Below the pieces are notes generated by a model. It saw only the letters and a list, made by a program, of their open reading frames with translations, was not told the origin of the DNA and did no database searches. A DNA stretch of 64,000 nt. It comes from Rhizobium sp. CCGE 510 (GTDB lineage: Bacteria > Pseudomonadota > Alphaproteobacteria > Rhizobiales > Rhizobiaceae). Below, piece by piece: positions 46,559-55,658 of this stretch (positions within the stretch are counted from its first letter, which is position 1; each line of letters opens with the position of its first letter). The translations under genes were made by a program, and so were the position numbers. The stretch covers positions 558,001-622,000 of the forward strand of contig NZ_AEYF01000045.1 of NCBI RefSeq assembly GCF_000292525.1. Direction: 5' to 3'.

Positions 46559-49500
46559 TCAGGAGAGTGTTCCGACGATTGCGGAACTGCCGATAGATTG
46601 TTTGAAGTCTATCAAGGACATCGGCTTGCCGTAGAGATAGCCCTGCCCGGTGCAACAACCCAGCGTTTTCAATACGGCAGTCTGTTCTTCCGTTTCTACA
46701 CCCTCCGCGACCACCTCCATACCCAAAGCATTGGCGATCAGAATGAAGGCCGTCACCAATTCCTTACCCCGCGATTTGCTATCCATTCCGCTGATGAAAG
46801 ACCGATCAATCTTCAAGACATCGACCGGGAAGCGGTTGAGATACGCCAGCGCCGAATGACCGGTCCCAAAATCATCGATGGCAATCGAGACCCCCAGGGT
46901 GTGGAGTTGTTCAAGGGTTTCTTGAACGCAAGCTTCGTTCTCCAGAAGTAGGCTCTCGGTGATCTCGCACTCGATCCATGCCGGGTGACAATCGGTCTCC
47001 TCCAGCGCGTCCCGTACGTGGCTGGCCAGATCGTTCTTAATAAACTGACGGGGTGATAGATTAACAGCGATCTTTATCGCGTCTTGGCGCCCCTTGTTCA
47101 GGATGGCGGCGGTTTGCGCTGCGTTGCGGATCACCCAGCGACCGATGTCAACAATCGTGCCATTGTCTTCAGCAAGTGGTATAAACGAGGCAGGCATCAA
47201 CAAACCAAATTCCGGATGTCGCCAGCGCAACAATGCCTCGGCTCCAATGACATGTCCCGTTTCGAGTTTTACCTTCGGCTGGTAGGCAAGTTCCAACTCG
47301 TTGTTGAGGCAAGCGGTACGAAGCGCGTTCCCCAGTCTCAGCTTCAGCTCAGTCTTCTCCGCGAGTGCCTCGTCATAGAACTGGAAATTGTTCCGCCCGC
47401 GGGCCTTGGCTTGGTAGAGTGCAGCATCCGCATGGGCGAACAATTCATCTGCCGTTTTGCCTTGATCGGGATAGGCAGCAACGCCGATGCTGGCCGAAAT
47501 GAAGAGATCCTCGCCGGCTATTCGGAATGGCGGCGACAACGAAGCGAGTAGGCGTTCGGCAATATCCGCCACGGTCCGACGGTCTGGCAAGCTTTCCAGA
47601 ATGACGGCGAATTCGTCGCCGCCGAGACGCGCAAGCATGTCGGCTTCGCGCAGACAGTCGCAAAGCCGAGCCGAGACGCCGCATAAAAGCTGGTCTCCCG
47701 CCAGATGCCCGAGTGTGTCGTTGACATCCTTGAAATTGTCTAGATCGATAATGATGAGGGCAAATATCGCTTGGTCGATACATGCACGGTTCAGAGCGCT
47801 TTCGCATCTGGAATTGAACAACGCGCGGTTGGGAAGCGCCGTCAACGGATCCGAAAACGCAAGCTTTTGTATCTTCTGATGCTGTTCGACCGTTTGCGTT
47901 ATGTCGCGCAGTGTACCCACCATGCGCAGCGGCCGGCCGCTGTCATCGCGCTCGACGACCTTGCCGAAGTCATCGATCCATTTGTAGGTTCCATTCTTCT
48001 GCAATATACGCAATTCGCACTTGTGAAATGCTGTTTCACCTTCCAGATGAGCGCTGCGGGAGAGCTGATAAGCCGGCCGATCCTCGGGATGAATAAGCGC
48101 CAACCATGCCTCCTCCGTCTTGATTTCGGTGGGGCCGATGTCGAGAATTTCGCACGTGCGCTCCGAGTAGAAGCCGAGATCGGTTTGCGCGTTCCATTCC
48201 CACACACCGATGCCGGCACTGGTGACCGCGAGATCGGCACGAAGCTCGGACGTCTGCAGGGCCTGCTGCGCCGTGCGTAGCTCGGTCATGTCTTGAGCGA
48301 AACAAAGGAAACGCAAGTCTTCAGTCGGCCGCCGAATGTCCCCCGAAATCGTCGCAACTTCCAAGCGGGCGTCGATCGCTCTACCGTCACGGTGGATATA
48401 TTGCTTCATCAGTGTTGCCCTGCCACCTCCCGCTTCAATGCGTTGAAACATTGCAGAAAGATCGGCGCTGACATCGCCAGCAACCGAGATGTCACGATTA
48501 TTTAGACCCACAATTTCATGCCGTTGGTAGCCAAGCATGCGGACAAAGGCTTCGTTGACTTCAAGATAGCGGCCATCGGAATTTAAGATAGTTGCACCGA
48601 CCGGGCCAAATTCGAAGGCTTCGCGAAACAGCTTTTCAGACTGGTTCAAGGCTGCCTTCATTCGCTCCTGCTCGGTGATATCTTCGATGATGCAGAGCCC
48701 TTGCACAGGCGTTCCGTCCGGGTCAAAATCCGTATGAACAACGTGGCTTTTCACAAGTATTGCTTGGCCATCACGGCGAAGGTAACGTTTAACAAGAGTT
48801 GCCCGGCCGCCCCCTGCTTTGAGCTGCGATATGACTGTTTCGAGATCGTGATACCGATCCTCGATCGGGGTTAAGTCAACAAAAGTTTTGCCGATGAGTT
48901 CGCCACGCTCATAGCCAAGCATCTTGCACAGCGCCGCGTTAGCATCGACGAGGGTACTGTCGCCACTGTAAATGGCAAAGCCGATCGATGTGTTCTCGAA
49001 CGCCGTGCGGAAAAAACGTTCTGACCGTTCGAGCTTGTCCTGCAAACGCTTCAGATCGGTGATGTTGTTGGCCTCGGGCATCAGGAACGCGACCTTGCCC
49101 TCGGCATCAAAAATTGGCGCAATGGAAATGTCGCTTGTCAAGAGTTCGCCGTTTGTTGCCCGCTGGACGATTTCGAAGCGCACCGTTTCACCGGTTGCGG
49201 CTCTGAGAACGGCTTCTTTGATTTTTCGGCGATCGTCGTCGTTCAGCCACCAGTGGCCTTCCCAAAAATGGAGACTGCTGGTTCCCTCCGGCGTCAGTCC
49301 GGTGAAGGCATATCCAACAGGATTAGTGAGGATGTTCTTGCCCTCAGGAGTCAGCAGGGCGACCAGCCTGCTGGTATTCTCAAAAATGCCACGGAATCTG
49401 GCCTCGCTCTCCTGCGATCCCAACTCTGCCGTCTTGCGTTGATGGATATCACGCATCATGCCGGCCATTCGAAGCGGGCGGCCCTCACCATCCCACTCAA

Positions 49501-49703
49501 CAACCTTTCCATGCGTGTTGAACCAGCGGTAGGTGCCATCTGCATGCAGCATGCGGTGGTCAACATCAAGCACTCCACCTTGACCTTGGAGACGTTGACC
49601 AAACATGGCCTCATGGGCACCCCGCTCGTCGGGATGAACTCGGTTGGCCCATTCTTCGGAGGATAGCCCCTTATGCTGCGCCCGCAGTTCTTCCGAACCT
49701 AGT
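46559..49703 (-). pseudogene. PAS-GGDEF-EAL signalling protein, C-terminal portion (gene split by IS)
   Basis: This piece encodes the end of the first PAS-PAC unit (from SEELRAQHKGLSSEEWANRV), further PAS/PAC domains, a GGDEF diguanylate cyclase domain with intact MLARLGGDEFAVIL, and an EAL phosphodiesterase domain with IGAEALLRWRHPEFG, IAIDDFGTGHSALAYL and VAEGVETEEQ. Both c-di-GMP domains look catalytically intact. The reading frame is broken at 49703 by the IS481-type element; removal of the element and one target copy rejoins it exactly to 50706-51262, giving about 1231 residues. An internal ATG at 49606 could still give a 1015-residue product, so residual activity is possible. Confidence 0.92.
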
Positions 49704-49726
49704 TGTTTAGTCCCGGCATTTGATGG
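49704..49726. repeat. IS left terminal inverted repeat and adjacent target copy
   Basis: 23 bp, an exact reverse complement of 50683-50705. The target copy CCTAGT lies at 49698-49703, just outside. Confidence 0.95.
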
Positions 49727-49759
49727 TGCATTATTTTCCTTGGCATGGAGGGAAGCACT

Positions 49760-50710
49760 ATGGGCCAGGTTCTACACGGGAGCGCCACGACGACAGAGGC
49801 AATCCGTCGAGCAATACAAAATAGTGAAGAGAGCCTGAGAACGCTTTCGAAGCGATACGGGATCAACCAGAAGACCGTAGCTAAATGGAAGAAGCGGACA
49901 TCGTTGGCCGACCTTCCGACAGGCCCGAAGGCCCCACACTCGACGACCCTTTCCCTCGAAGAAGAGGCCGTCATCGTCGCCTTCCGCCGGCATACATTGC
50001 TGCCGCTCGATGATTGCCTCTACGCTCTTCAGCCGACCATCTCACATCTGACGCGATCGTCGTTGCACAGGTGTTTGCAGCGCCACGGCATTTCACGTCT
50101 GCTGGAGGTCGGAGGCGACAAGGAACCGAAGAAGAAGTTTAAAAGTTATCCCATCGGCTATTTCCACATCGATATTGCCGAGGTGCAGACGGCCGAGGGC
50201 AAGCTCTATCTCTTTGTAGCAATTGACCGAACATCCAAGTTCGCGTTCACAGAACTCTACACCAAAGCCGGCAAGATGAATGCCGCCCAGTTCTTGCGCA
50301 ATCTGATCGCGGCAGTGCCCTACACCATTCACACCGTTTTGACCGATAATGGCATTCAATTCACCAACCGAGCTTGTGATCGAAATGCCTTCCAGCACAT
50401 CTTCGACTGGGTCTGCGACGATCACAGCATCGAGCATCGCCTGACCAAGGTGAAGCACCCCTGGACCAACGGACAGGTCGAGCGGATGAACCGAACGATC
50501 AAGGAAGCGACCGTCAAGCGCTTCCACTACGACGATCATGCGCAATTGAAAAAACATCTGGCCGACTTTATCGACGCCTACAATTTCGGGCGCCGGCTCA
50601 AGACGCTAAAGGGCCTTACGCCTTACGAGTTCATCTGCAAACAATGGACTTTGGAGCCAGATCGTTTCATCATCGATCCGATCCATCAAATGCCGGGACT
50701 AAACACCTAG
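49760..50710 (+). CDS. IS481-family transposase
   Basis: A 316-residue transposase. An N-terminal helix-turn-helix (about 1-60: LRTLSKRYGINQKTVAKWKK) is followed by an rve DDE integrase domain: first Asp in YFHIDIAEVQTAEGKLYLFV, second in VLTDNGIQFTN, Glu in HPWTNGQVERMNRTIKEATV. GGAGGGA precedes the ATG at 49760; an in-frame ATG at 49745 is also possible. The coding sequence runs through the right inverted repeat and out of the element: its stop TAG (50708-50710) comes from the CTAG of the target duplication. Confidence 0.95.
   Translation: MGQVLHGSATTTEAIRRAIQNSEESLRTLSKRYGINQKTVAKWKKRTSLADLPTGPKAPHSTTLSLEEEAVIVAFRRHTLLPLDDCLYALQPTISHLTRSSLHRCLQRHGISRLLEVGGDKEPKKKFKSYPIGYFHIDIAEVQTAEGKLYLFVAIDRTSKFAFTELYTKAGKMNAAQFLRNLIAAVPYTIHTVLTDNGIQFTNRACDRNAFQHIFDWVCDDHSIEHRLTKVKHPWTNGQVERMNRTIKEATVKRFHYDDHAQLKKHLADFIDAYNFGRRLKTLKGLTPYEFICKQWTLEPDRFIIDPIHQMPGLNT
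50683..50705. repeat. IS right terminal inverted repeat and adjacent target copy
   Basis: 23 bp, pairing perfectly with the left end. It also codes the last residues of the transposase (HQMPGLN). The second CCTAGT copy follows at 50706-50711. Confidence 0.95.
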
Positions 50711-51262
50711 TCCAAGAAGTTCCAGGCAATTTTCGATATGTGTTGCCTCGCCTCGAACGACATCCCATTCCCAGATACCGATTTCAGCTGCCTCGAGAGC
50801 AAACTGGCGAAAGGTGTTGATCTCCTGCTTTCGGCGTAGCGAACCAATGGGCGTGGCAATAGCCGACGTCGCATGACTATTCTTCCTGAAGGCGATACCG
50901 GTCAATCTGGTGATAGGTTCAGATTGGATATTGGCAAAACAAAGAAAGCTTATAGTGCTGGTGTCCTCGCCGGCTGATATCAGCACATCCAGCTGGTATC
51001 GATCCTCCGGAATTGTCATTTTGGACGAGATCGACTTTGCCCAGTCAGCCAGTCTCTGGCGGCAGTCACTAACAGCCATGCCTTGCGATACTGCGTTTCG
51101 CACCGACCAGAGGCCTTCAATCTCCTCGGACCACCAAACATTGCCTGTTGTAAGATCAACTGCCCAAGCGCCATACAACGCGGGCGACCTGGGTTGGGCT
51201 GGAGCGGCAATCACATTGTACACCGGGGAAGAAGGCGCAGATTTGCTCGACCGCATTTTCAT
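50706..51262 (-). pseudogene. PAS-GGDEF-EAL signalling protein, N-terminal portion
   Basis: The upstream part of the split gene. It encodes an N-terminal region with YGAWAVDLTTGNVWWSEEIE (a PAS-like core) and the beginning of the next PAS domain (RQFALEAAEIGIWEWDVVRG, then THIENCLELLGLG), which continues in the piece ending at 49703. There is no membrane segment, so the intact protein would be a cytoplasmic c-di-GMP enzyme. I chose the ATG at 51262 (a GGCGGAA sequence about nine bases upstream); TTG at 51298 is a weaker option. Now truncated after the insertion point. Confidence 0.88.
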
Positions 51263-51298
51263 CGCAGATATTCCGCCAGGAAGGCTGCGGCGGCACAA

Positions 51299-52086
51299 AT
51301 AGCGATCGCTGGCCTACTTGCGTAGGTTGAATCGATGTAAGAATATTGAAGCGACATCATCTTTTCAGCTTTCCCGTGTGAGACAGCACAGCAAGACATC
51401 ATGTCTTCCTCGATCTAGAGGCAATATGTTTCACCAGGGGAGTTCATTCCGCCGGAGATTTTAATAGGCGCCCCCCCGTGCCGGGACCCATTGCTTCTTA
51501 TCTGAGAGATGGCTCGGGCAGATGGCACGCCCCAATACGATCTCTGGCTATCGCCTTCTGTCTTAGAAGAGTTTGGTTTCATTAACGAATCCTATGATTT
51601 AACAGGCGGCATACATTTAACTGCGTAAATCGGTACAGCGCTTCGTGTTGTGGATATTCAATGGTGTTTTGGTATCCGACAGGTTTCCTCCGTAGGTAGA
51701 CCGGTAAGCTGCAGAAATGGAACAATCTCCATTTCTGGCAGATTGCTTTCACGGACTCCTGGTTCGACGGGTCGAGCAAGTCGCTTGGTATGGCGCGTGA
51801 TCCAAGGGTCTGCAGATAAACTGCTGGGGTCGTTTCCCTGAAGCTGCCAAACCTCATTTCGAGCGCCCGAGCGGGGACGCCGATGGCTTCAGCGACTGTG
51901 CAGCCGCTCGGGGACAACGACGTGCTCAAAAACGATGAGCTAACGCGCGTCGCATGAATCAAGTTCGATACCACGCGCTTCAGATATTGATCCCCGCATA
52001 CAAGGCGAGGCGGCCCAGGCGATCAAGCCTGAGCCGCTCCTATCCAAAGCGGGAGGCTGGAGACGCCCCGCGCTGCGATGCCGATG
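51299..52086. other. 788-bp region without an intact gene
   Basis: It lies between the split signalling gene and the second chemoreceptor. It holds an AraC-type relic (51663-51917) and otherwise unassigned sequence, including a C-run at about 51470. A short string near 51427 (TTTCACCAGG..., then TTCATTC) resembles one near 46340 in the other scar region. Confidence 0.5.
51663..51917 (-). pseudogene. AraC-family regulator, degraded C-terminal fragment
   Basis: The minus frame reads CTVAEAIGVPARALEMRFGS, FRETTPAVYLQTL, SDLLDPSNQESVKAICQKW and a degraded final helix. This is the C-terminal double helix-turn-helix of an AraC protein of the same type as that at 43575-44603 (compare FRGTSPAGYLRTIRL and DPTNQRSVRDICAIWGF). 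The N-terminal domain is missing and the last part has lost the GxxHxGRF pattern. A dead fragment. Confidence 0.78.
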
Positions 52087-54009
52087 TCAGAACTCGGCCC
52101 ATTCTTCCTGTTTCACAGCCACGTTGCCGCGCGGGACCGGACGGTTGGCGCTGACGCTGCGTGTCGGCGACGCCATGGCCGAAGCGGTCTTGCGGAAGGC
52201 TGTAGCTTGGTAGGCGCCGCTGTCGCCAAGCTGGAACCGGCCGATCAGATCGCGAAGGCGGCCGGCCTCGGTGGCAAGGGTTGCGCTCGCCGCGTTGCTT
52301 TCCTCGACCATCGCCGCATTCTGCTGCGTCACCTGATCCATCTGGTTGACAGCGGTATTGACCTCCGAAAGCCCGAGGGACTGTTCCTTCGCCGATGTGG
52401 CGATCGCATCCATGTGCTGGTTGACCGTGACAATATAGTCCTCGATCGTCTTCAGCGCCTGGCCGGTTTCGCTGACGAGCCTGACGCCGCTCTGCACCTC
52501 GACCGAGGAGTTGCGGATCAGGTCCTTGATTTCCTTTGCCGCCTGAGCCGATCTCTGGGCAAGTTCGCGTACTTCCTGCGCGACGACTGCAAAGCCCTTG
52601 CCGGCATCGCCGGCACGCGCCGCTTCCACGCCGGCGTTCAGCGCCAGCAGGTTTGTCTGAAAGGCGATCTCGTCGATCACCCCGATGATGTTGGAAACCT
52701 GATTAGAAGACTGCGCGATCTTCTGCATGGCATGGACGGCGTCCGCAACGACCTTGCCTGATTGAACAGCGCTGGTATTGGCCTGCACCGCCAGCGTGCG
52801 GGCTTCGTCAGCGCGTTTCGAGGAACTCGAAACATTTGCGGTGATCTGATCGAGAGCGGCGGCGGTCTCCTCAAGCGAGGCGGCCTGCTGCTCGGTGCGC
52901 TTGGCAAGGTCCTGAGCACTGATGCTGATCTCACGCGTGCCACTATCGATCTGGCCGGTTGATTGAGCGACTGCACGCAGGGTTTGCTGAAGCTGCGCCA
53001 CGGCTGCGTTGAAGTCGGCCCTCAGGCTTTCGAAATCCGGCGCGAAAGACTGGCTCAGCTGGAAGCCGAGGTCTCCGCCTGCGAGATGCTTCAGACCGTC
53101 GGCAAGACCTGAGGTCGCCTGCGCCATCTGCTCGGCGCGCAGCCTGTCGGCCTCAGCCTTGTGACGGCGCTCCTCTTCGGACATGTTGCGGTTGGCTGCA
53201 GCCTCTTCCTCCAGCCGCTTATTGGCCAATGCGTTGGCCCGGAACACTTCGACGGCGGCCGACATTTCGCCGATCTCGTCGCCGCGGTCGGCGCCGGGAA
53301 TATCGAGGGCGAGGTTGCCGCCGGCGACGGCGGCCATGGTTTCGGTCAGGCGGCGGATCGGCCGCACGATCTGCCCGAGGCTGATAGCGGTTGCGATGGC
53401 CAGCGAGATCAGCGCGGCGATCACCAGTACGACATAGCTCGTCGAGATCGTCGCGTTGGTCACGTCGCTCGCGGCATCGTTCTTCCGTTTCAGCTCGACC
53501 TTCGCCCAGGTGTAAAGCTCGGTTGCATCCGCGTCGAAACTCCGTCTCGCGGGCTTGAAACTGTCGGTTGCCAGCTGCAAGGCTGTAACATTGTCGCTCA
53601 CCATCGACGCCTTCACGATGGGCGGCGTCGTCGCCTGCAATGCGCGAAGATCCGATTTGAGTTCGTCGAATCGTGCCTTTTCGTCCGGATAGCGGCTTGC
53701 AGCATCATCGATGAATCCAGAGGTTTCATCAAACACCTCCGCCAGCTCGCTTTCCGACTTTTTCATGCTGTCCACATCCGGCTCAGCAATGAGGCGATAG
53801 AGAACGCGGCCGATCGCGTCGGAATTGCCGGTAATTTCCGCCAGCTTATTCGTTCCGCTTGCATCGACGTCCAGGAGCGCGCTGTAGGTATCATCAATCG
53901 ACCGCAGGTTCGACGAGACATAGACGCTGACCCCAGCCCCGACGAGGACGATGAAAATCGTCAATCCCAGCAGTTTCGGGCCAATTTTGAGAGACTTCAG
54001 TGAGATCAT
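52087..54009 (-). CDS. methyl-accepting chemotaxis protein with CheR-docking tail
   Basis: A 640-residue transmembrane chemoreceptor. First membrane helix about 10-32, periplasmic helical sensor about 33-190, second helix about 192-215, HAMP about 215-270, HAMP-like LKHLAAGDLGFQL (here LAGGDLGFQL), then the signalling domain with AFQTNLLALNAGVEAARAGD. The C-terminus EEWAEF resembles the aromatic-acidic pentapeptide (as in NWETF, or EEWEEF in rhizobia) that docks the CheR methyltransferase. The ATG at 54009 directly precedes the signal-anchor helix; longer starts add unlikely sequence. Confidence 0.94.
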   Translation of the reverse strand: MISLKSLKIGPKLLGLTIFIVLVGAGVSVYVSSNLRSIDDTYSALLDVDASGTNKLAEITGNSDAIGRVLYRLIAEPDVDSMKKSESELAEVFDETSGFIDDAASRYPDEKARFDELKSDLRALQATTPPIVKASMVSDNVTALQLATDSFKPARRSFDADATELYTWAKVELKRKNDAASDVTNATISTSYVVLVIAALISLAIATAISLGQIVRPIRRLTETMAAVAGGNLALDIPGADRGDEIGEMSAAVEVFRANALANKRLEEEAAANRNMSEEERRHKAEADRLRAEQMAQATSGLADGLKHLAGGDLGFQLSQSFAPDFESLRADFNAAVAQLQQTLRAVAQSTGQIDSGTREISISAQDLAKRTEQQAASLEETAAALDQITANVSSSSKRADEARTLAVQANTSAVQSGKVVADAVHAMQKIAQSSNQVSNIIGVIDEIAFQTNLLALNAGVEAARAGDAGKGFAVVAQEVRELAQRSAQAAKEIKDLIRNSSVEVQSGVRLVSETGQALKTIEDYIVTVNQHMDAIATSAKEQSLGLSEVNTAVNQMDQVTQQNAAMVEESNAASATLATEAGRLRDLIGRFQLGDSGAYQATAFRKTASAMASPTRSVSANRPVPRGNVAVKQEEWAEF

Positions 54010-54598
54010 AATATTGTTCCAATGTGGTGTGCGTGAGCTATTTGATGACATCCAGAATCGTACCTGCTCGACATGCAGAGGTGACGGAAAAGCCCATCGG
54101 AAGCACGTATTCTTCGCTCCGAAATAATATATCGGCGGAATTATCGAATATCCGAACGATACGATTCGGAATTTCCGACACGGACAACCTGGCGTCTTTA
54201 ACAATCCAGACGCGGATACTTACGATTCCAGGGAAATGACAGAAGTATTCGGCCGATCATGGCCGTATTATTGTTATGCCTGCCTGATACCAGAAATTGC
54301 ATGCGAAAATTAAGATGGTGTAAACGATACAACAGTGTCGCCAACGGCGCTTTGTATTATGCGCATTTCGGATAGGCCTGTGTAATTCGTATAGCCTGAC
54401 AGCAACGAAATTCGCTCAGAAAACAGGCATCGGCGTTGGCAGCCATGCGCAAAGATAAAGGCTTGAAGCGCGCCGGATCGATCAAGTTCGATGCGGCGCG
54501 CTCTAGCTGGCGAGGTGAGGTGGAATGCGGTCTTCAACGCTCGGGAGGATATTGCTCCACGTCTCCGGCCCCGATTTCGGGGTTGTGCGCCAAGTCGG
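54010..54598. other. 589-bp intergenic region upstream of the chemoreceptor
   Basis: It contains the chemoreceptor promoter, an inverted repeat TCCGAA-N8-TTCGGA at 54151-54170, and at 54467-54502 a hairpin-capable unit AGCGCGCC...GGCGCGCT whose right half shares GCGGCGCGCTCTAG with 43496-43509. The latter looks like a shortened copy of the same intergenic repeat family. No gene was supported here. Confidence 0.5.
54467..54506. repeat. truncated copy of rhizobial-type intergenic repeat
   Basis: AGCGCGCC (54467-54474) and GGCGCGCT (54495-54502) are eight-base arms around a 20-base loop. The block GCGGCGCGCTCTAG (54493-54506) is identical to that at 43496-43509. Confidence 0.5.
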
Positions 54599-55657
54599 TC
54601 ACTTCATCCCCGTACCGGCAATGCCGGTGGTGATGTATTTCTGCAGGAACAGGAAGACGACGGTGACGGGCAGCAAGCTCAGGAACGTCATCGCCAGAAT
54701 ATAGTGCCACTGCACCGAGAACTCGCCCTGGAAGGCGTTAAGGCCAACCTGCAGCGTGAAATTCTCGCGGCTGTTGAGGACGATGAGCGGCCAGAGGAAA
54801 TCGTTCCAACGCCAGAGCACCGAAAAAATTGCCAGCACTGCGAGCGCAGGCGCCGTCAGCGGCAGGATGATGCGCCAGAAGATGCAGAATTCGCTCGCCG
54901 CGTCGACGCGCGCCGCCTCGATCAGCTCATCCGGGATGGTCAGCATATATTGCCGCAGCAGGAAGACCGCCGTCGGAGAGGCGACCGTCGGCAGGATGAC
55001 GCCCCAAAGATTATCGGCAAGCCCGACCCCGACGATGACGAGATAGGCCGGGACCATGACGACGGCGAGCGGGATCATCAAGGTCGAAATGATGATGACG
55101 AAAACCGTCGTGTCGCCGCGAAATTTGTATTTCGACAGCGCGAAGGCCGCCATGGCGTTGACGATCAGCGTCAGCAGCGTCGCAACCACGGTGACGAACA
55201 CCGAATTCTTGAGGAAGGTCAGGAAGTTGAAGCGCGTCAGCGGATCGGTGTAGTTCTCGGTGGCGACCGTCAGATGCTGCACCGGCATCATCCCCTTCAC
55301 GTCGACGCTGACGGGTGGTCCCGGATTTGCCGGATCGATCATTTGGGCCTTGAGGCCGATGCGCCTCACCATGGCCATTTCGCGCTGCTGGCCGTCGACG
55401 GTGACCTGCCAGAGGCTGAGCGGCTTGTCGAAGCCGGGCACGGTCCGCTCCACGGCGGCGCGCGGAAGCAGCGTTGGCGGAAAGCGGGTGATTTCGGCTG
55501 CCGGCTTCAGTGAGGAGAGGCCGGCCCAGACGACGGGAACGAGCACCGCGAGCGTGCCGCCGATCAGCCAGACCCATGACAGAATATCGGTGATGTCGAT
55601 GCGTCCGGTCCGGCGCGTACGCGTCATGAAGCTGATCGGATTCATAGAGCTGTTCAT
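54599..55657 (-). CDS. sugar ABC importer permease, MalG type
   Basis: A 352-residue inner-membrane permease with six predicted helices. A long periplasmic loop after helix 1 (about 45-130) precedes the core with NSVFVTVVATLLTLIVNAMA and the coupling EAA motif IEAARVDAASEFCIFWRIIL. The ATG at 55657 follows the previous stop after one base. It pairs with the MalF-type permease encoded upstream. It is the last gene of the oligosaccharide operon. Confidence 0.92.
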   Translation of the reverse strand: MNSSMNPISFMTRTRRTGRIDITDILSWVWLIGGTLAVLVPVVWAGLSSLKPAAEITRFPPTLLPRAAVERTVPGFDKPLSLWQVTVDGQQREMAMVRRIGLKAQMIDPANPGPPVSVDVKGMMPVQHLTVATENYTDPLTRFNFLTFLKNSVFVTVVATLLTLIVNAMAAFALSKYKFRGDTTVFVIIISTLMIPLAVVMVPAYLVIVGVGLADNLWGVILPTVASPTAVFLLRQYMLTIPDELIEAARVDAASEFCIFWRIILPLTAPALAVLAIFSVLWRWNDFLWPLIVLNSRENFTLQVGLNAFQGEFSVQWHYILAMTFLSLLPVTVVFLFLQKYITTGIAGTGMK

Positions 55658-55658
55658 C

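Larger units (their letters stand above)
49704..50705. mobile_element. complete IS481-family insertion sequence, 1002 bp
   Basis: Perfect 23-bp terminal inverted repeats (outer bases TGTTTAGTCCCGG...) at 49704-49726 and 50683-50705. Flanked by a 6-bp direct repeat CCTAGT (49698-49703 and 50706-50711), matching the NCTAGN target preference known for IS481. It carries one transposase gene on the plus strand and is inserted in the minus-strand PAS-GGDEF-EAL gene. Ends, target repeat and gene are intact, so it looks recent and may be active. Confidence 0.96.

Noticed and set aside
46338..51460. Similar short strings (TTTCACCAGG...TTCATTC) near 46340 and 51427
   Set aside because: Short and imperfect; the positions flank scar zones, but I cannot tie them to an IS end.
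54151..54170. TCCGAA-N8-TTCGGA as an operator of the second chemoreceptor
   Set aside because: Six-base arms about 140 bp upstream of the start; too weak to list as a regulatory site.
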